From: Numida meleagris
Lineage: Eukaryota > Chordata > Aves > Galliformes > Numididae
Reading direction: 5' to 3'
Length of the DNA stretch: 64,000 nucleotides
Assembly: GCF_002078875.1 (NCBI RefSeq)
Contig: NC_034410.1
Location: forward strand, 79,823,636-79,887,635
Under the pieces are notes generated by a model. That model was not told where the DNA came from, made no database searches, and saw only the letters and a list, made by a program, of their open reading frames with translations. The first letter of the stretch is position 1. Every line of letters starts with the position of its first letter. Both the position numbers and the translations under genes were made by a program. Positions 12,291-23,935 of this stretch are shown here, in pieces.

Positions 12291-15200
12291 TGGTACTTTC
12301 AGCCTCTTGGTAAAGGTAGGCACTGAACTAGAGACTTTGTTCCCCAGGGAGCATGCACTGCTTTCCATACTTCACAGAATATAGATCTACATTATAATGA
12401 ACTCAAAGACTAATTTCTCAGTTCTATCTTTAGCTGTTCAGACAAGTAAATGCTATTAAGCTCCTATTTTTTTTTTTTTTTTTTGTATGACATTGCATTG
12501 ATCTTCATGAGAAATAAATATTTGATCTAGTTCTCTCTGGAGTCATTTGTGAGACTAAACTCATCATTTAAATAATGGTTTTGAGCACATGGTTGTTAGG
12601 TTTTCCTCATTCTTGCTATGAATATGGATATATTTACTTTGCAATGAAATATACATTGCAAACAAATTATCCAGCAAAAAACAGAATTCCAAGGAGAGTA
12701 GAAATTAAGATTTTATGATTACTGATGGAACACTAATTTGTTATTGATAAAACAGTCAGCTAATTTATAGTAAGTTCCTATTTTTCCAGAATTCATAATT
12801 TTAATGTAGTATAATACAGAAATGGTAGAGCATTACATATCTGTGGGTTACATACATATTTCTAAAAAAATAAGCTTTGAAACAAGAGAGCTTCTAAGCA
12901 AGAGAAGGAATTCAGGTTTCATTCCATTAAGACTGTATCAACTCAGTTATACTAATTTTGTATTATTTTAATAGTATAATTAATTTTAATAATTTTAGAT
13001 GTGTTCTAAATGGTATTTGTACATAATAGAAAATGTGTTAATTTAATAATCTTTCAAGACAAAATTAGAGAAAATGTAGGAAGAGTAAACATCAAAATCA
13101 CCACTGACTCAGTCAAATTTACAGATACTGAGATGTGTATGAAATTCTAGAATATGTATTTGCATTATGTACAGTGGTGGGAAAAGAGAATCTTGTAGAC
13201 TTACACATTCTGTTAAAAGAAAAAGGAAAACAGAAAGATCTTCACACAAGCTGTGTAATTGTGTCAGTTAGAATCTAGAATTCTATTTTTCGAATGTCCT
13301 TACTACTTTCTATTTTGATTATGCAGTATACGTTTACTTTTACACACATTCTTAATATTGACAGCATCATCAAGAGATACCATCAGTTTAGAGTGAATCT
13401 TAGTTTTTAGATTATCGTTGTTAATGAAAATATATATTTTATATGCTAGAAAATGTAGTTTATTTATCCATACATTTAAGAAAAGAAAAATAACTGCAGA
13501 TGTTTTATACTTTTTTCCTTTAATGGTCACTCTTAATCTCTGAGGTTTTCAGATCAGTGCAACATTTGGGATGACATGGAATTTAAACTTTAAAAGCTGC
13601 TAGCCGCTGAAAACAGACTTATGAAAAATTTAGTTTGAATGTCAAACATTGGCTTTTGTTGTGATATGAAATACTACTTTTTATTGATTTTTGTTTTCCC
13701 TCTAAACTTTTCTCCCTATTTTCTGGTATTCGGAAGTTACTGTTCACACTTCTACTATATATAACATTCTGAGAATACAATTTTCCTTTGAAATAATTTT
13801 TCAGAGAAATAGCATATGCACTTGAACTCACAGATCTAGATTTGTCCATGCAAATACTCCATTAATTAATGATACCAGATGGGTGAGATAGTGCCTCAGT
13901 AAAAAGAGTATAGGTTGTAGAGGATTTGTGTGACTACAGCAAATGCTAAGCTCTCTTTGGGAGTATGGCAAGAGAACATCTCAAATGTCAGTGGTGTATA
14001 TAGTAGATTTTAGAAAGCTTTGGTGTAAGGAACTAGTGAAAGGGAATGTGGAAAAAAAGAAAAAAAAGGATATATATATAATATAGGAAAAAAAAGGATT
14101 GTATATATCTATCTGAACTTATCCTTAATCCTTATTCTGTTATTGGGCTCACATTCTCCAATTTATCTTGCCATTCAACACTATAATCAGATGAAAATTA
14201 CAAATTCTTCAAAGGTCACTATAAAAGAATATAAAAGAAATGGTAAAAATGAAAGAAAAACATGGCTTTGAATGACTTTAAAATATTTAGCTTTATTAGG
14301 CAGAAGAATATGTCAAGACATGGTCAGAATGTACATTCCTTTTTTGCTGTTGACTTTGTCAGATTAATCCAAAATACTTCAGGTTAACACTGGAATATTT
14401 TATATTCTAAGCATATCGTAGTATTATTAACTTCACCTACTTTTCAAATATGTTTGATTTATCTTTAAATAGTCAGACTGTTTGCAAATAAGGCCATGTA
14501 AATGTGTGCATTAATGCTATCAGAACTGTGAACAGGGCAAGCAAAGAAGCAGGATCAACATGTTACAGTTATCTCCCAAAGACATTAATACTTTATTTTT
14601 TTATTTTCAATTGTTTTTTTTTTAATCAAAACTACTTTCTTTTTTTTTCTTTTTAAAGGATATTTTTAATTTGAAAAGTCTACTTTCTCTAGATTTGTTT
14701 TGGCAAAATAAATAAATATGCAATAGTACAAAATAATATAGTTCTGATTAAAGTTTTTATGTCATGTCAGCATCAGAGAATACACCGTTTTACAGACTTC
14801 ACAAAGCAAAGTTATATTTAGGAAAAAAAAGGAAGAAGAAAAAAAGAGGAAGAAGAAAAAAGGTGACTTAATTAGAAGAATGTCAAATGAGGAACTTTAT
14901 TCTGGCCGTTTTCAAAGAATGTATTCTTACAACTCCTTGTTTCAGCTTTCAGAGGGTATGTTTTCTATTTGCAACGTGATAAGCACTTTTTAATAGCTGT
15001 ATGTTCCTGCCAAAAGCAGTGCAGATGACATAAGCAGCAGTTTATATGAGAGGAACAGCTTTATAAACTGTCACCATTCTTGTTTCCTTGTTTATTATCT
15101 TTGCAGCCCTCGTACAAATGCTTGGCTTGAAGCCTACATTTTAACATGCAATTAAAAGCTCGGGAATCTTTTTATTGTTTTCTGTTTGACTGAAAAAGGA

Positions 15201-15542
15201 GTGAAAGTACCTATTTTGGTCTAAACGGGAATCAATGTTTATATAGGCACATCTGAAGTAGGAGAGAAAAATATCTGATGAAGAAACAAATTAGGAGACA
15301 TGGAATAAAATTTATCTGGACACTTTGAGCCTAAAGATTATTCTTTGCCTTCTCGATTAGTAGGAACACTCTAACAATTGGCTTTTCTTCCTTTACGTTT
15401 GAGGATCAGATAGAAGTAAAATAGATAAAGACTCACAAGGAAGTTTTATGTAGAAAAAGATAGTAATTCAAACCATAAGACTCTTGAGACTGGGAAGTCT
15501 AAATAATAGATAAATGTCTTTTGAAATGGGAACTATCCGTAG
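12291..15542. other. AT-rich non-coding DNA, no gene seen
   Basis: No gene is recognised. Contents include an 18-base T run (12467-12484), A-rich and TATATA patches near 14050-14110, and the purine tract at 14821-14863. About 14990-15200 has somewhat more complex sequence with TTTATTATC and CAATTAAAAG motifs but no coding signature. Confidence 0.55.
14821..14863. repeat. 43-base pure purine (A/G) tract
   Basis: All bases are A or G, arranged as GGAAGAAG and A-run units. This is low-complexity sequence. Such tracts can adopt triplex structures in principle, but nothing here shows a function. Confidence 0.85.
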
Positions 15543-15955
15543 TATGGTGGGCTAACCTTGGCTGGTTACCAGGTGTTCACACAGTCACTCTCTCACTTCC
15601 CTCTCTCAACAGGACAGGAGAGCAAAATAAGTGGAAGAAGCTAGTGAGTCAAGATAAGGATAGGGAAAAGATTCACCAATTGCCATTACTGGCAAAAAAG
15701 ACTCAGCTTGAGGAAGACTAATTCAATTAGTTACCAATTAAAAATAGAGTAGGACAATGAAAAATAATAACAATAAATAGATCAAACAAACCACCTTCCC
15801 TCCATCTGCCCCCTTCTTCCAGGGCTTAACTTTACTCCTTCAGTCCTGATTCCTGTAACTCCTCCCCTAGAAGTGGTGTAGGAGGAAATATTGACACCCT
15901 CAGTTCAGATAGTTAAGGTGGTTTTCTCTGTCATATAGGTGAGAAAGCATTCTCT
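15543..15955 (-). mobile_element. Endogenous retrovirus (ERVL-like) fragment, minus strand
   Basis: The plus-strand text matches what I remember of a common bird ERV sequence in reverse orientation. It opens TGGTGGGCTAACCTTGGCTG, then has CCAGGTGTTCACA. The stretch AGGACAGGAGAGCAAAATAA follows, then the AAAAGACTCAGCTTGAGGAA block, and a C-rich part (CCTTCCCTCCATCTGCCCCC) near 15790. It is degenerate, without a recognisable matching LTR partner or target duplication nearby. A 66-residue plus-strand open frame over it (15521-15721) is a by-product. The family assignment rests on memory; the right edge is uncertain. Confidence 0.6.
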
Positions 15956-17589
15956 TTCTCAGATTGCTGAGCCAGTTAGAACAATTCTCAATTTCCAAAA
16001 ATTCTAAAAATACCAGCAACATCTTTGCATTTTTAATTGTTTCATTATTACAGACCTTTATTTGCTTGTAGATTACAGACTTACGTGCAAAATTTTGTCA
16101 GTGAGTGGATGTTGCAGCACCATCATTGTTACTATTCAGTAGCTGTCAGTTCAATTCAATTTCATTCCTTCTCTGCCTTTCTAATTCCTTGTCAGGTACA
16201 TTTAGAAGTGTCTCCTATTCCAGGTAATGTTTTATAGTTGTCATTAACTCTTTCAGACTTTTTTACATTATTGAGGGAATTAATTGAAACATCTATGGTT
16301 CTCTGATGAGGCGCAACCACTTCTGAGTGATATGTGGAAAGGAAACTACAATAAATTCTCATTACAGAAAAATACTTTATAACACATCCGAGAAAAAATA
16401 ATCTGGAACATAGCTCTGCAACAGAAATGGACAGACTCTCTACTGGTTTCAATGAGCTTTCAATCAGATGCAAAAATAAAATCTACAGCATAATTGCAAG
16501 GGGAGTTAGGACTTCATCAAAAGTGCCGCTGTTATTGCTGTGAGTAGTGAGCATGCCCTTATAACATTATATACCTAGGGGAAGAAGTGAAAAAGGAAGA
16601 AATTTAAGATGGGAACATATCTAATGTAAGAAGAAAATCAGAAATAAAAACAAAATGCCACAACGGTTTCCTGCTGTTATCTTTGAATCCTGTAAGAAGA
16701 GGGAGTAGGAATACTAATTGTTTTCTGACATGACTGGACTGCTAATATATGAAATATCTAATCTTTTTGCTATTTCCATACTGAAAGATGGAAATACTTT
16801 TTAATACAAACTTTGAAGGCATGAAACTGCTTCAAATGGCTGATGTATAGATGCAACCTAGATAGTTTCTTTGCTGTAAAAAGTGATATGGCTACTAGGA
16901 ATCAGTTAGGTAGCTATGGATTGAAAATTTCATGAGTTCCATGAACCAGAAAAGAGAAAAGGTCAGAGAGACCCAAAGTTAATTACAAACTAAGAATGAC
17001 TGTAGAAAGTGCTGTTCAATATGGCTGTTCAAAAATAAAGGACCTGCTGAGCTGACTCAAGTCAGGTGCTCTGGAGGGGATGAGGACATCATGTCATGAG
17101 CATAACTAGACTGAACTTGAGCTGCCTGATAGAAGGAACATCTCTCATGGATGAAGCCACAGTACTTGGAGACTTTTTCTTTTTATATTGTTTGAAGATA
17201 AACAAAATGCTGAAGAAGTACCATAAGTCCTTGCAGAAAAAAAAAAATTGTTCTTTAGGCTTGTGCAACTGTCACTCAGGAAACAAAAATAAGTGAATCT
17301 CAGCAGGCACAGAAATGAGGGATAGTTGCCAAGCTGAGCTGCAGGAGTGTGATCCAGATGGTAGAATTAAAGCTCATTCCTAAGCTAATTTTGTTCATCT
17401 TACCTCTTTAGTTTTCACTTACTAAGCTCAGCAGGTGTTTCTCATTTTTTCTTCACTAGCATTACTTCATGCACTGTCATCACTTCGTAACAAGCTAAAG
17501 TCTGGCAAGGGGGAAGTTTTGGGAACTTCATACATTGGGCAAGAGATGGTAGGGACAATATTTGCAACGGGCTTTAAGAGTGCCCACAC
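15956..17589. other. AT-rich non-coding DNA, no gene seen
   Basis: Nothing recognisable. A 93-codon minus-strand open frame (16192-16473) has no domain I know and overlaps AT-rich sequence; I do not consider it a gene. Confidence 0.5.
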
Positions 17590-18143
17590 ACTACTTTGTC
17601 AGTAGATAGAGTTAATTTTCATCATATAAGCTTGTATGATGCTGTTTTTTGGATTTTTAGTGAAAATACAGATGATACCACACTAATGACTGCAGAGCAG
17701 CGTTTACCAAGGGCTTTTCTGCTTCTTGTGCTGTCCTTCCAGAAAGGGGGCTGGCAATGCACAAGGAGCTGGGAAGGGACACAAACAGAACAGATGACTC
17801 AAACTGGCCAGAGGAGTTTCCCATGCTACATGGTGTCATACTTAGCAATAATAGCTGGAGTAAAAGAGAAAGGGATTGGAGTGATTGCAGTTGTCTTCCT
17901 ACTGAACTGTTATGTGCAATCAGCCCTGCTTTCCTGGAAGTGGCTGAACATTTGCCTGCTGACTGGAAGTGGCAAATTAATTCCTTGTTTTGTTTTGCTT
18001 GCACATGCAGCTTTTCCTTTACCTATTTTTACATATGTCTTTATTTCAACCAATGAGTTCTCTCACTTTTATCTTTCTGGTTCTCTCTCCTGTCTCATCT
18101 GGTGAGAGAGAGTTTAACTGCCTGTAGGAGTCAAACCACAATA
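17590..18143 (+). mobile_element. ERVL-type solo LTR, degenerate, plus strand
   Basis: A decayed bird ERVL-type LTR. Landmarks in order are: AGATAGAGTTAATTTTCATC near the left end; GGGCTTTTCTGCTTCTTGTG; ACAAGGAGCTGGGAAGGGAC; AACTGGCCAGAGGAGTTTCC; a degraded TATA region (AGCAATAATAGCTGG); GCCCTGCTTTCCTGGA; TTTATTTCAACCAATGAG; CTGGTTCTCTCTCCTGTCTC; and the right end GTCAAACCACAATA. A matching internal retroviral region is absent on both sides. The usual terminal TG and CA are mutated and no clear target duplication remains, so it is old. A 169-codon open frame runs through it (17596-18105). It is the longest frame in the window, but it is LTR sequence read by chance. Confidence 0.75.
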
Positions 18144-21100
18144 ATCAGATATTTTTGATAATTCGCTACCATTACTGTGATGATATCCAATCGGAATATG
18201 CTTAATCTTGCCTTGACATTGCCCTCTTGTAAGGAAAATATCTTTTTCATCTGTAAAGCCTAATCTCTTCCCTCAAGTCCAAGTTTCTGTTTCTGGTGCT
18301 GTACCCAGAGCAGTCATGGCAGCTATGCACATATTCCAAGTCAAATCCAGCACTATGTGATTGAGTTCATGTTTCTTTTACAATTGATCAATACACATGC
18401 CATGTTAATTTAGTAACAAAAGTATTTATCTAAAAATCTTTTTTACTAGACTAACTTTTCTGTTCACTTAGGGGTTCTTTTTTGAACTGTTAATGTGAAG
18501 TTATTCATTGACATTAACAGCTATCAATGTGTTTGTTTTTTTTTCTTGACAAAGAAGCATAAATAACGAAATAACTGGCACCACTAAAATCAGTATAGAT
18601 AAAGGCACAGAAAAGTGGAAATCTCTTTCTTATGCTTATAATTCAGAATGTTTTCTAGTCACAAAATGTTTCTCTTTCTATTTTTTTCTACGAGAATTCA
18701 GTATTGTAAAATCTGATTTTTGGTCTGAAAGGAAAAGGCCATGAAAGCAACTTTGAAGACATAATTGTAAGTAGGTACAGAGATATTTTCCATCAGTTTG
18801 CTGATGGTATGAAATAAGTGATAACCCAAATTTATTTTATTAAATTGTTGATTTGAAAAGCTAATGATGACAAACTAAATGCCGGTGGCACTTCAAATTG
18901 CACTACTGACTGTTCTAGCAAAAACATCTATCAATGACAATTACTCCAGCTGCTTCCCATTCTTCCCAAGCATCAGAATTCCCACCTCTCTCTTATTCAG
19001 ACATCAGTAACTCTAGCATACTTCTGACAGTTCTGTGACAAAAAAAAAAAAAAAAGAAAGACAACATAGCCTTGCACCATTGTTTATTTCAAGCTAAAAT
19101 AGCCCGAATCATATAAATGTGTATAAAGTCAGCTGAAATTAATTGTTTCTCCTTCAATGTAATAGAATCTGAATAAGTTCTGAGAAAAGTGTATTTAGAG
19201 CTTTGGATACATATTCTTCAGGGTATTATTATAGAAGCATCTCTATGCCAGATCTCTTTTTCTGCTCAGCTCTTTGACTTAAATTAAAAAAGAACTTTTA
19301 AAGTATGTTTACTTTTCTCCCTTCCTATTCATAACTAGTATATATGAGTATTGAACATCCATTTTGTCAAAATGTCAAAGATGAAAGATTCATCTCCAAA
19401 TACTTTGAGAAACACCTGAGATTTTTCCTTAGTGAAGGCAAAATCCTAGCACTCTCACATGTACATTTGCAAGTTTGACATATAACATACTTACCATTCT
19501 TTCTGCTTCTATGAGACCACTACAAAAGGATTATTCATTTTATTGTCTCTGTCAATCTTGCTCTTCTTCCAATAAGTTCCAACAGCAAAAATCTGCTACA
19601 TTCTCTGTGCAAACAATAATGTTTCCTTTCCTGTCAGGGAAACCTTGCAGGTGGATACATTAACAAGTTTACCCTCACTTGATGAAGTCTGCTTTATTAT
19701 GTTTTTTAATAATCCTATAACCTTTAGAAATATCTTAGTGCAAATACATTGTATGCACCTTTAGGAAGAGCAGAAGAGAATATATAGCAGAACAATAGCA
19801 TCATTTATATGATGTGACATTTTCAACAGGTAATTATTCATAGAGTTTCAAAAAAGCAGAATGAATAACCTCATAATTATTCCTAACTTTGCATACTTTT
19901 TATATAATGTTTTGTCTTACATTTCTGCTATAAGTTATTGTGATTGTTTACAAACTGTGATTTGCTTTGTTACTCAGATGTTTGCCACCAGTACAACATA
20001 ATACATGCAATCTGCTCAAAATACAGAGTAGAAAAAGTGCAGTCACTTAAAGTGATAAATAATCATTCAAACATTCTCTTATGAAGAAATAATATAGATA
20101 TGAGCAGTAAAAATGTGAGAAGCTTAGTGTAGTGGATAACATTATAATGTATCCTGCCTAACACCTAAAAGCTAGGATCTTTATTCTTCATCTCAGATTT
20201 GGTGCCTGTGTCTGCTCTACAGGAGCTGACACTGCTAAGTGATGCTCAGAACATCATGATTATCTGACATTACAGCTTTTTGCCTGCCTGAGGAGACTGA
20301 GAGGGACGTAACTGTGGCTTCAACATGAACTGTAGAGGGGCTTGTGATCTGCCATCCTGGAACAATGCTGCCTGAATGTCACAGTCCACTAGTGCTTTAA
20401 ATTCACCATGCAGAGATGTGGGCATAGATCTGACAGAACAGAAGACGATGCCATTTTGTGGTAAAGCTACAGTGGGATGAATAAGGAGCTTCTCAACAAA
20501 TGCACTTACTGTACATCAAGGATGTGACTGGCTAACTGTCTCCCATTAAATGAGATTCCTGGTGGGTGTGCTGTCAAAATTGTCACTTGTTTCATTGCTG
20601 GCTCAAGCCTGAGTCTCACAGTGAGATTACTTAGCACTGTGTAGCATCACAGCGAGACTGAAAAATTCACTTCATCCCAGCACTGAACAGAATCAACTCT
20701 ATACTGAAGTCTAGCAGCTTATTTGCAAATAATTACGGATGTGTAGTAACTGAGATGCTAGTTCAGCAAGGTATCTAAGAATGCACTTTTTTTTGAGCTA
20801 GTCCCAGTGGCAATGTTTAAAAGCCCTGTGTAATCAAAGCCTCGGGGACAGTCATGGTTTTTGTTGGGACTGATAATACTGTCTGACTGAAAAGTCCATT
20901 CCTAAATCTCTTTTTAAATATACTTGAGTTTTAAAAGAGACAAGTGATTTAAAATCCAGCCAGAAAGAAAACAAACAAACATATAAAATGAAGGAAAGGA
21001 AAAGGAAGTCATGTAACAGTGTTAATCAGTAAACATTAATTCAGACTCACATGAGCTTTGCTGGAGACTCTGTCCTGCAGAAGCATTTTTAGAGTATATT

Positions 21101-23012
21101 ACAATCACTGAAGGCCATTTAGCCTTAAAATAATCTACTTACTTTAAATAAATTTACATTATATGCTCAGCTGATTCAGTGAATTCCAAGTTCCCTCAAC
21201 AACATTCTGAAAGTGAACAGCAATAGTGAGTTGCAGTAGTATGGAGTTTTACTGTTTTAAAGATGCATATTTCAACACTGGGAATAGCTTCATGTGAGAC
21301 AGGTGCAGTGCTTTCCTCTTCTTGTCCTTGCTGCAGGAATGACCAAGATGCTCAAGCACACAAGATGAATTTTCACAAATTATTGTCAAATATTATAAGA
21401 TGAACTGAAATTGTAAGTTTATCTTCATGTGCCTTTCCCAGTGAATTTATTCTTGCTTTTGAATTAGATCCTCTGTTCCACCTTGTAAGCTGTTACTTTA
21501 TTCTCAATGTGTATGTGGCATTTGAACCATATTTCCACCATCTGTATTAGTTATGCTAAACAGCTCCCCGTGGTTCTTCAGCCAAGTGGTGCAGAGAGTT
21601 CATTGTCTTCATGCTTAAAGTCCATGCACTTCAGAGTAGATCCCATTCTTATTCAATATTGTGAGGGTACTCCAGGGATTGAGAATTGTCTTCCCTTTTT
21701 TCTTTGTAGACAGCACAAGCCCTGGGAGTATGAGTCTGGACTTCCAGCTCAACTGAGAACTCATAAGCCCTATTCAGAGAATTTTAAAAGATATTAACAA
21801 TCAAAAGGATTCAAATCCATCCTATACCACAATCATACTGTATTTGGAATTGGCAAAGAAAATACGCTGTTCTGACCTGAGTTTTTCTGCACTGAAACTG
21901 TTTGGTACGTGCCTGCAACAGAGCTTGGATATGAAATAATTGACATAGTGGGGACAACTGGAGATCTAGCCCACAAGCTAGCCATTGTACAGAAAGTGCA
22001 TAAACATGACAAGAAGAGGTTCTCCTGGATTAGATTAAGAAAGTGGCATGATCTTTTGATGTGTGACTTGTTTTTGTAGAAAGAAAAATATGTTACCCTT
22101 TGCAGCTGCTTACTTTTATGTCGCTTTTTTCTCAAGTCCTCCTTAAATGCCTCAGTCACTTATAGTTCCATTTTCCCTTTCAGATATACCTAAATTTGAA
22201 TAGACTTAATGTAAAAGTTTTAGAGGCCAAACTTGCTTAAATAGAGTCAGTTTAGACTTTCAAAAGTTCTCTTTGCTAGAATATAACTGAGCGTTAGCTG
22301 TAATGAAAGTGGGAATATTATGCCAACTCAGAACAATGTGGATACAGCATTTTAAAATGGTAATCTTAAGTGGTAGTATTCATGCTGTGACTCATTCCTG
22401 TCCCATTTTTGCTACATGCAGGTGCCTCAGAAGCAGCCTGTGTAAGCATGTCGGGCAACAGACTGACCTGCCAGGTGTGCAGTGCCCTACATATTCTGGA
22501 GGCAGTGCTCTAGCACTGCCTGAACTGTGCTGCAGATTATGTTTGCAAAGTTAATACACCTGCTTTCGAGGGGCTCCTTCTCAGATAGACAGTATTATCC
22601 AAAATATAACTGGCCTCAACTATGTCTTTGAACAATGATTATAGCAGAGGAATTCTGTGAGTAAAGGACAGACCTGAACATAGATGATAATCTTTCTCTA
22701 CATCAATTCTTTAAGTCTTCTGTAGCTTCTGCTGTTTCTCCTTGTTTGTTTGATGGAGGACTGCTTTCTATTCGAGTCATTCAGAACAGTTTTCATATAT
22801 AAACAATTACACATTTGATGGCACTTTCAATAAATGGATAGAAATAGCTTTCAACCTATAAATAAGAAGCAGTTAGTCATTAAATAACTTGGTATAGAAA
22901 TACTACTAATTCTTCTAAATTTCCTACATTTATAGAAAGACAGAATCTACCCTTACTTATAAGAAGCCAAACTTATTCCAATGGCAACTTCATTTGTTTT
23001 AGCAATAACATA
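18144..23012. other. AT-rich non-coding DNA, no gene seen
   Basis: About 4.9 kb with no recognised gene or interspersed repeat, apart from a 16-base A run at 19040-19055. Open frames at 21507-21797, 21833-22159 and 22303-22554 are under 110 codons and have no domain I can name. The segment 20200-20700 is less AT-rich but shows no coding or repeat signature I recognise. Confidence 0.5.
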
Positions 23013-23202
23013 TACATGGTCTGTTCTGAAAATAATGCCTCATGTTTTATTATATTGGCCCATGACATCAGAGGTGGCTGTTGGTGGTACGGCTATAGAG
23101 ACAGAACCTTCCTGCCAGTATTCCATTACATTTTGTTGCCATGTGACAAATGGCAGCAGAGGGGCAGTCTGACAATTGGCATCTGACATGGAAGTGCATA
23201 CA

Positions 23203-23738
23203 GAATCATAGAATCATAGAATTGCTCAGGTTGGAAAAGACCTTCAAGATCATCAACTCCAACCACAACCTAACCATACTACCCTAAGTCTAACAGCCCA
23301 CTGCTAAATCACGTCACTGAGCACCACATCCAAACAGTTTTTAAACACATTCGGGGATGGTGACTCAACCACCTCCCTGGGGAGCCTGTTCCAGTGCTTA
23401 AAAATCCTTTCTGTAAAGAAGTTTTTCCTGATATCCAACCTAAACCTCCCCTGGAGCAACTTGAGGCCATTTCCCCTTGTCCTGTCACCTGTCACCAGTG
23501 AGAAGAGACCAGCCCCGCTCTCACTGCAATCACCTTTCAGGTATTTGAAGAGAGCAATAAGGTCTCCCCTCAGCCTCCTCTTCCCCAGACTAAACAGCCC
23601 CAGTTCCTTTAGTCGCTCCTTGTAGAGCATATTCTCCAAGCCCTTCACAAGCCTTGTTGCCCTTCTTTGGACCTCCTCCAGCACCTCAATGTCCTTTCTG
23701 TACTGAGGCAGCCAAAAGCCACATTCCAGATAGCCATA
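23203..23738 (-). mobile_element. CR1 LINE, 5'-truncated, minus strand, nested in mariner
   Basis: On the plus strand the element starts with the reversed tail octamers AGAATCATAGAATCATAGAA, followed by GGTTGGAAAAGACCTTCAAG. It runs through the 3' UTR into the end of ORF2. The coding part is uninterrupted to its stop, which is unusual in this window and suggests a fairly young copy. Its 5' end lies close to 23735, where mariner sequence resumes. CR1 insertions commonly lack target duplications; here the insertion appears to have gone with a loss of mariner sequence. Confidence 0.93.
23304..23738 (-). pseudogene. CR1 ORF2 C-terminal remnant, open frame
   Basis: An unbroken reading frame encodes the C-terminal region of the CR1 ORF2 protein: [40 protein letters not shown], the [15 protein letters not shown] block, [17 protein letters not shown] and a stop after SDVI. 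The endonuclease and the reverse-transcriptase palm are absent because of 5' truncation. The frame stays open a further 24 bases into the flanking mariner, to an ATG at 23762. That is chance and not evidence of a gene. Confidence 0.85.
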
Positions 23739-23935
23739 CACATTTATTCCATCATTCCACACAGGCTCTTGTTCATTGCTGGTGAAAATGCATAGCTAAT
23801 GGTGGCTACTATGTTGAAAAATCATGTTTTGTAGCTGGGAATTTGCTGCATCAAATAGTGCTATTGTGCTCTTTTTACCTGTTGTGGTTTCCATGGAAAT
23901 AGATAGGAGGCATAAATTTTGAAGCCATCTACGTA

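Larger units (their letters stand above)
23013..23935 (+). mobile_element. Mariner (Galluhop-like) deletion derivative, split by a CR1
   Basis: The left end has TATACATGGTCTGTTCTGAA then AATAATGCCTC. The right end is AGGAGGCATAAATTTTGAAG then CCATCTACGTA, giving imperfect terminal inverted repeats starting with TA. The interior matches the other two copies in this window, with a mutated mariner transposase C-terminus (a KCIANGG-like block near 23790-23810). The interior is interrupted at 23203-23738 by a CR1 in the opposite orientation. Compared with the copy at 28512-29075, roughly 200 bp of mariner sequence are missing at the insertion point, including the transposase helix-turn-helix remnant. 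The element has no working transposase. Confidence 0.82.

Noticed and set aside
21507..22159. Two roughly 100-codon open frames on opposite strands
   Set aside because: Neither has a recognisable domain, and I see no splice-site pattern that would link them to an exon structure.
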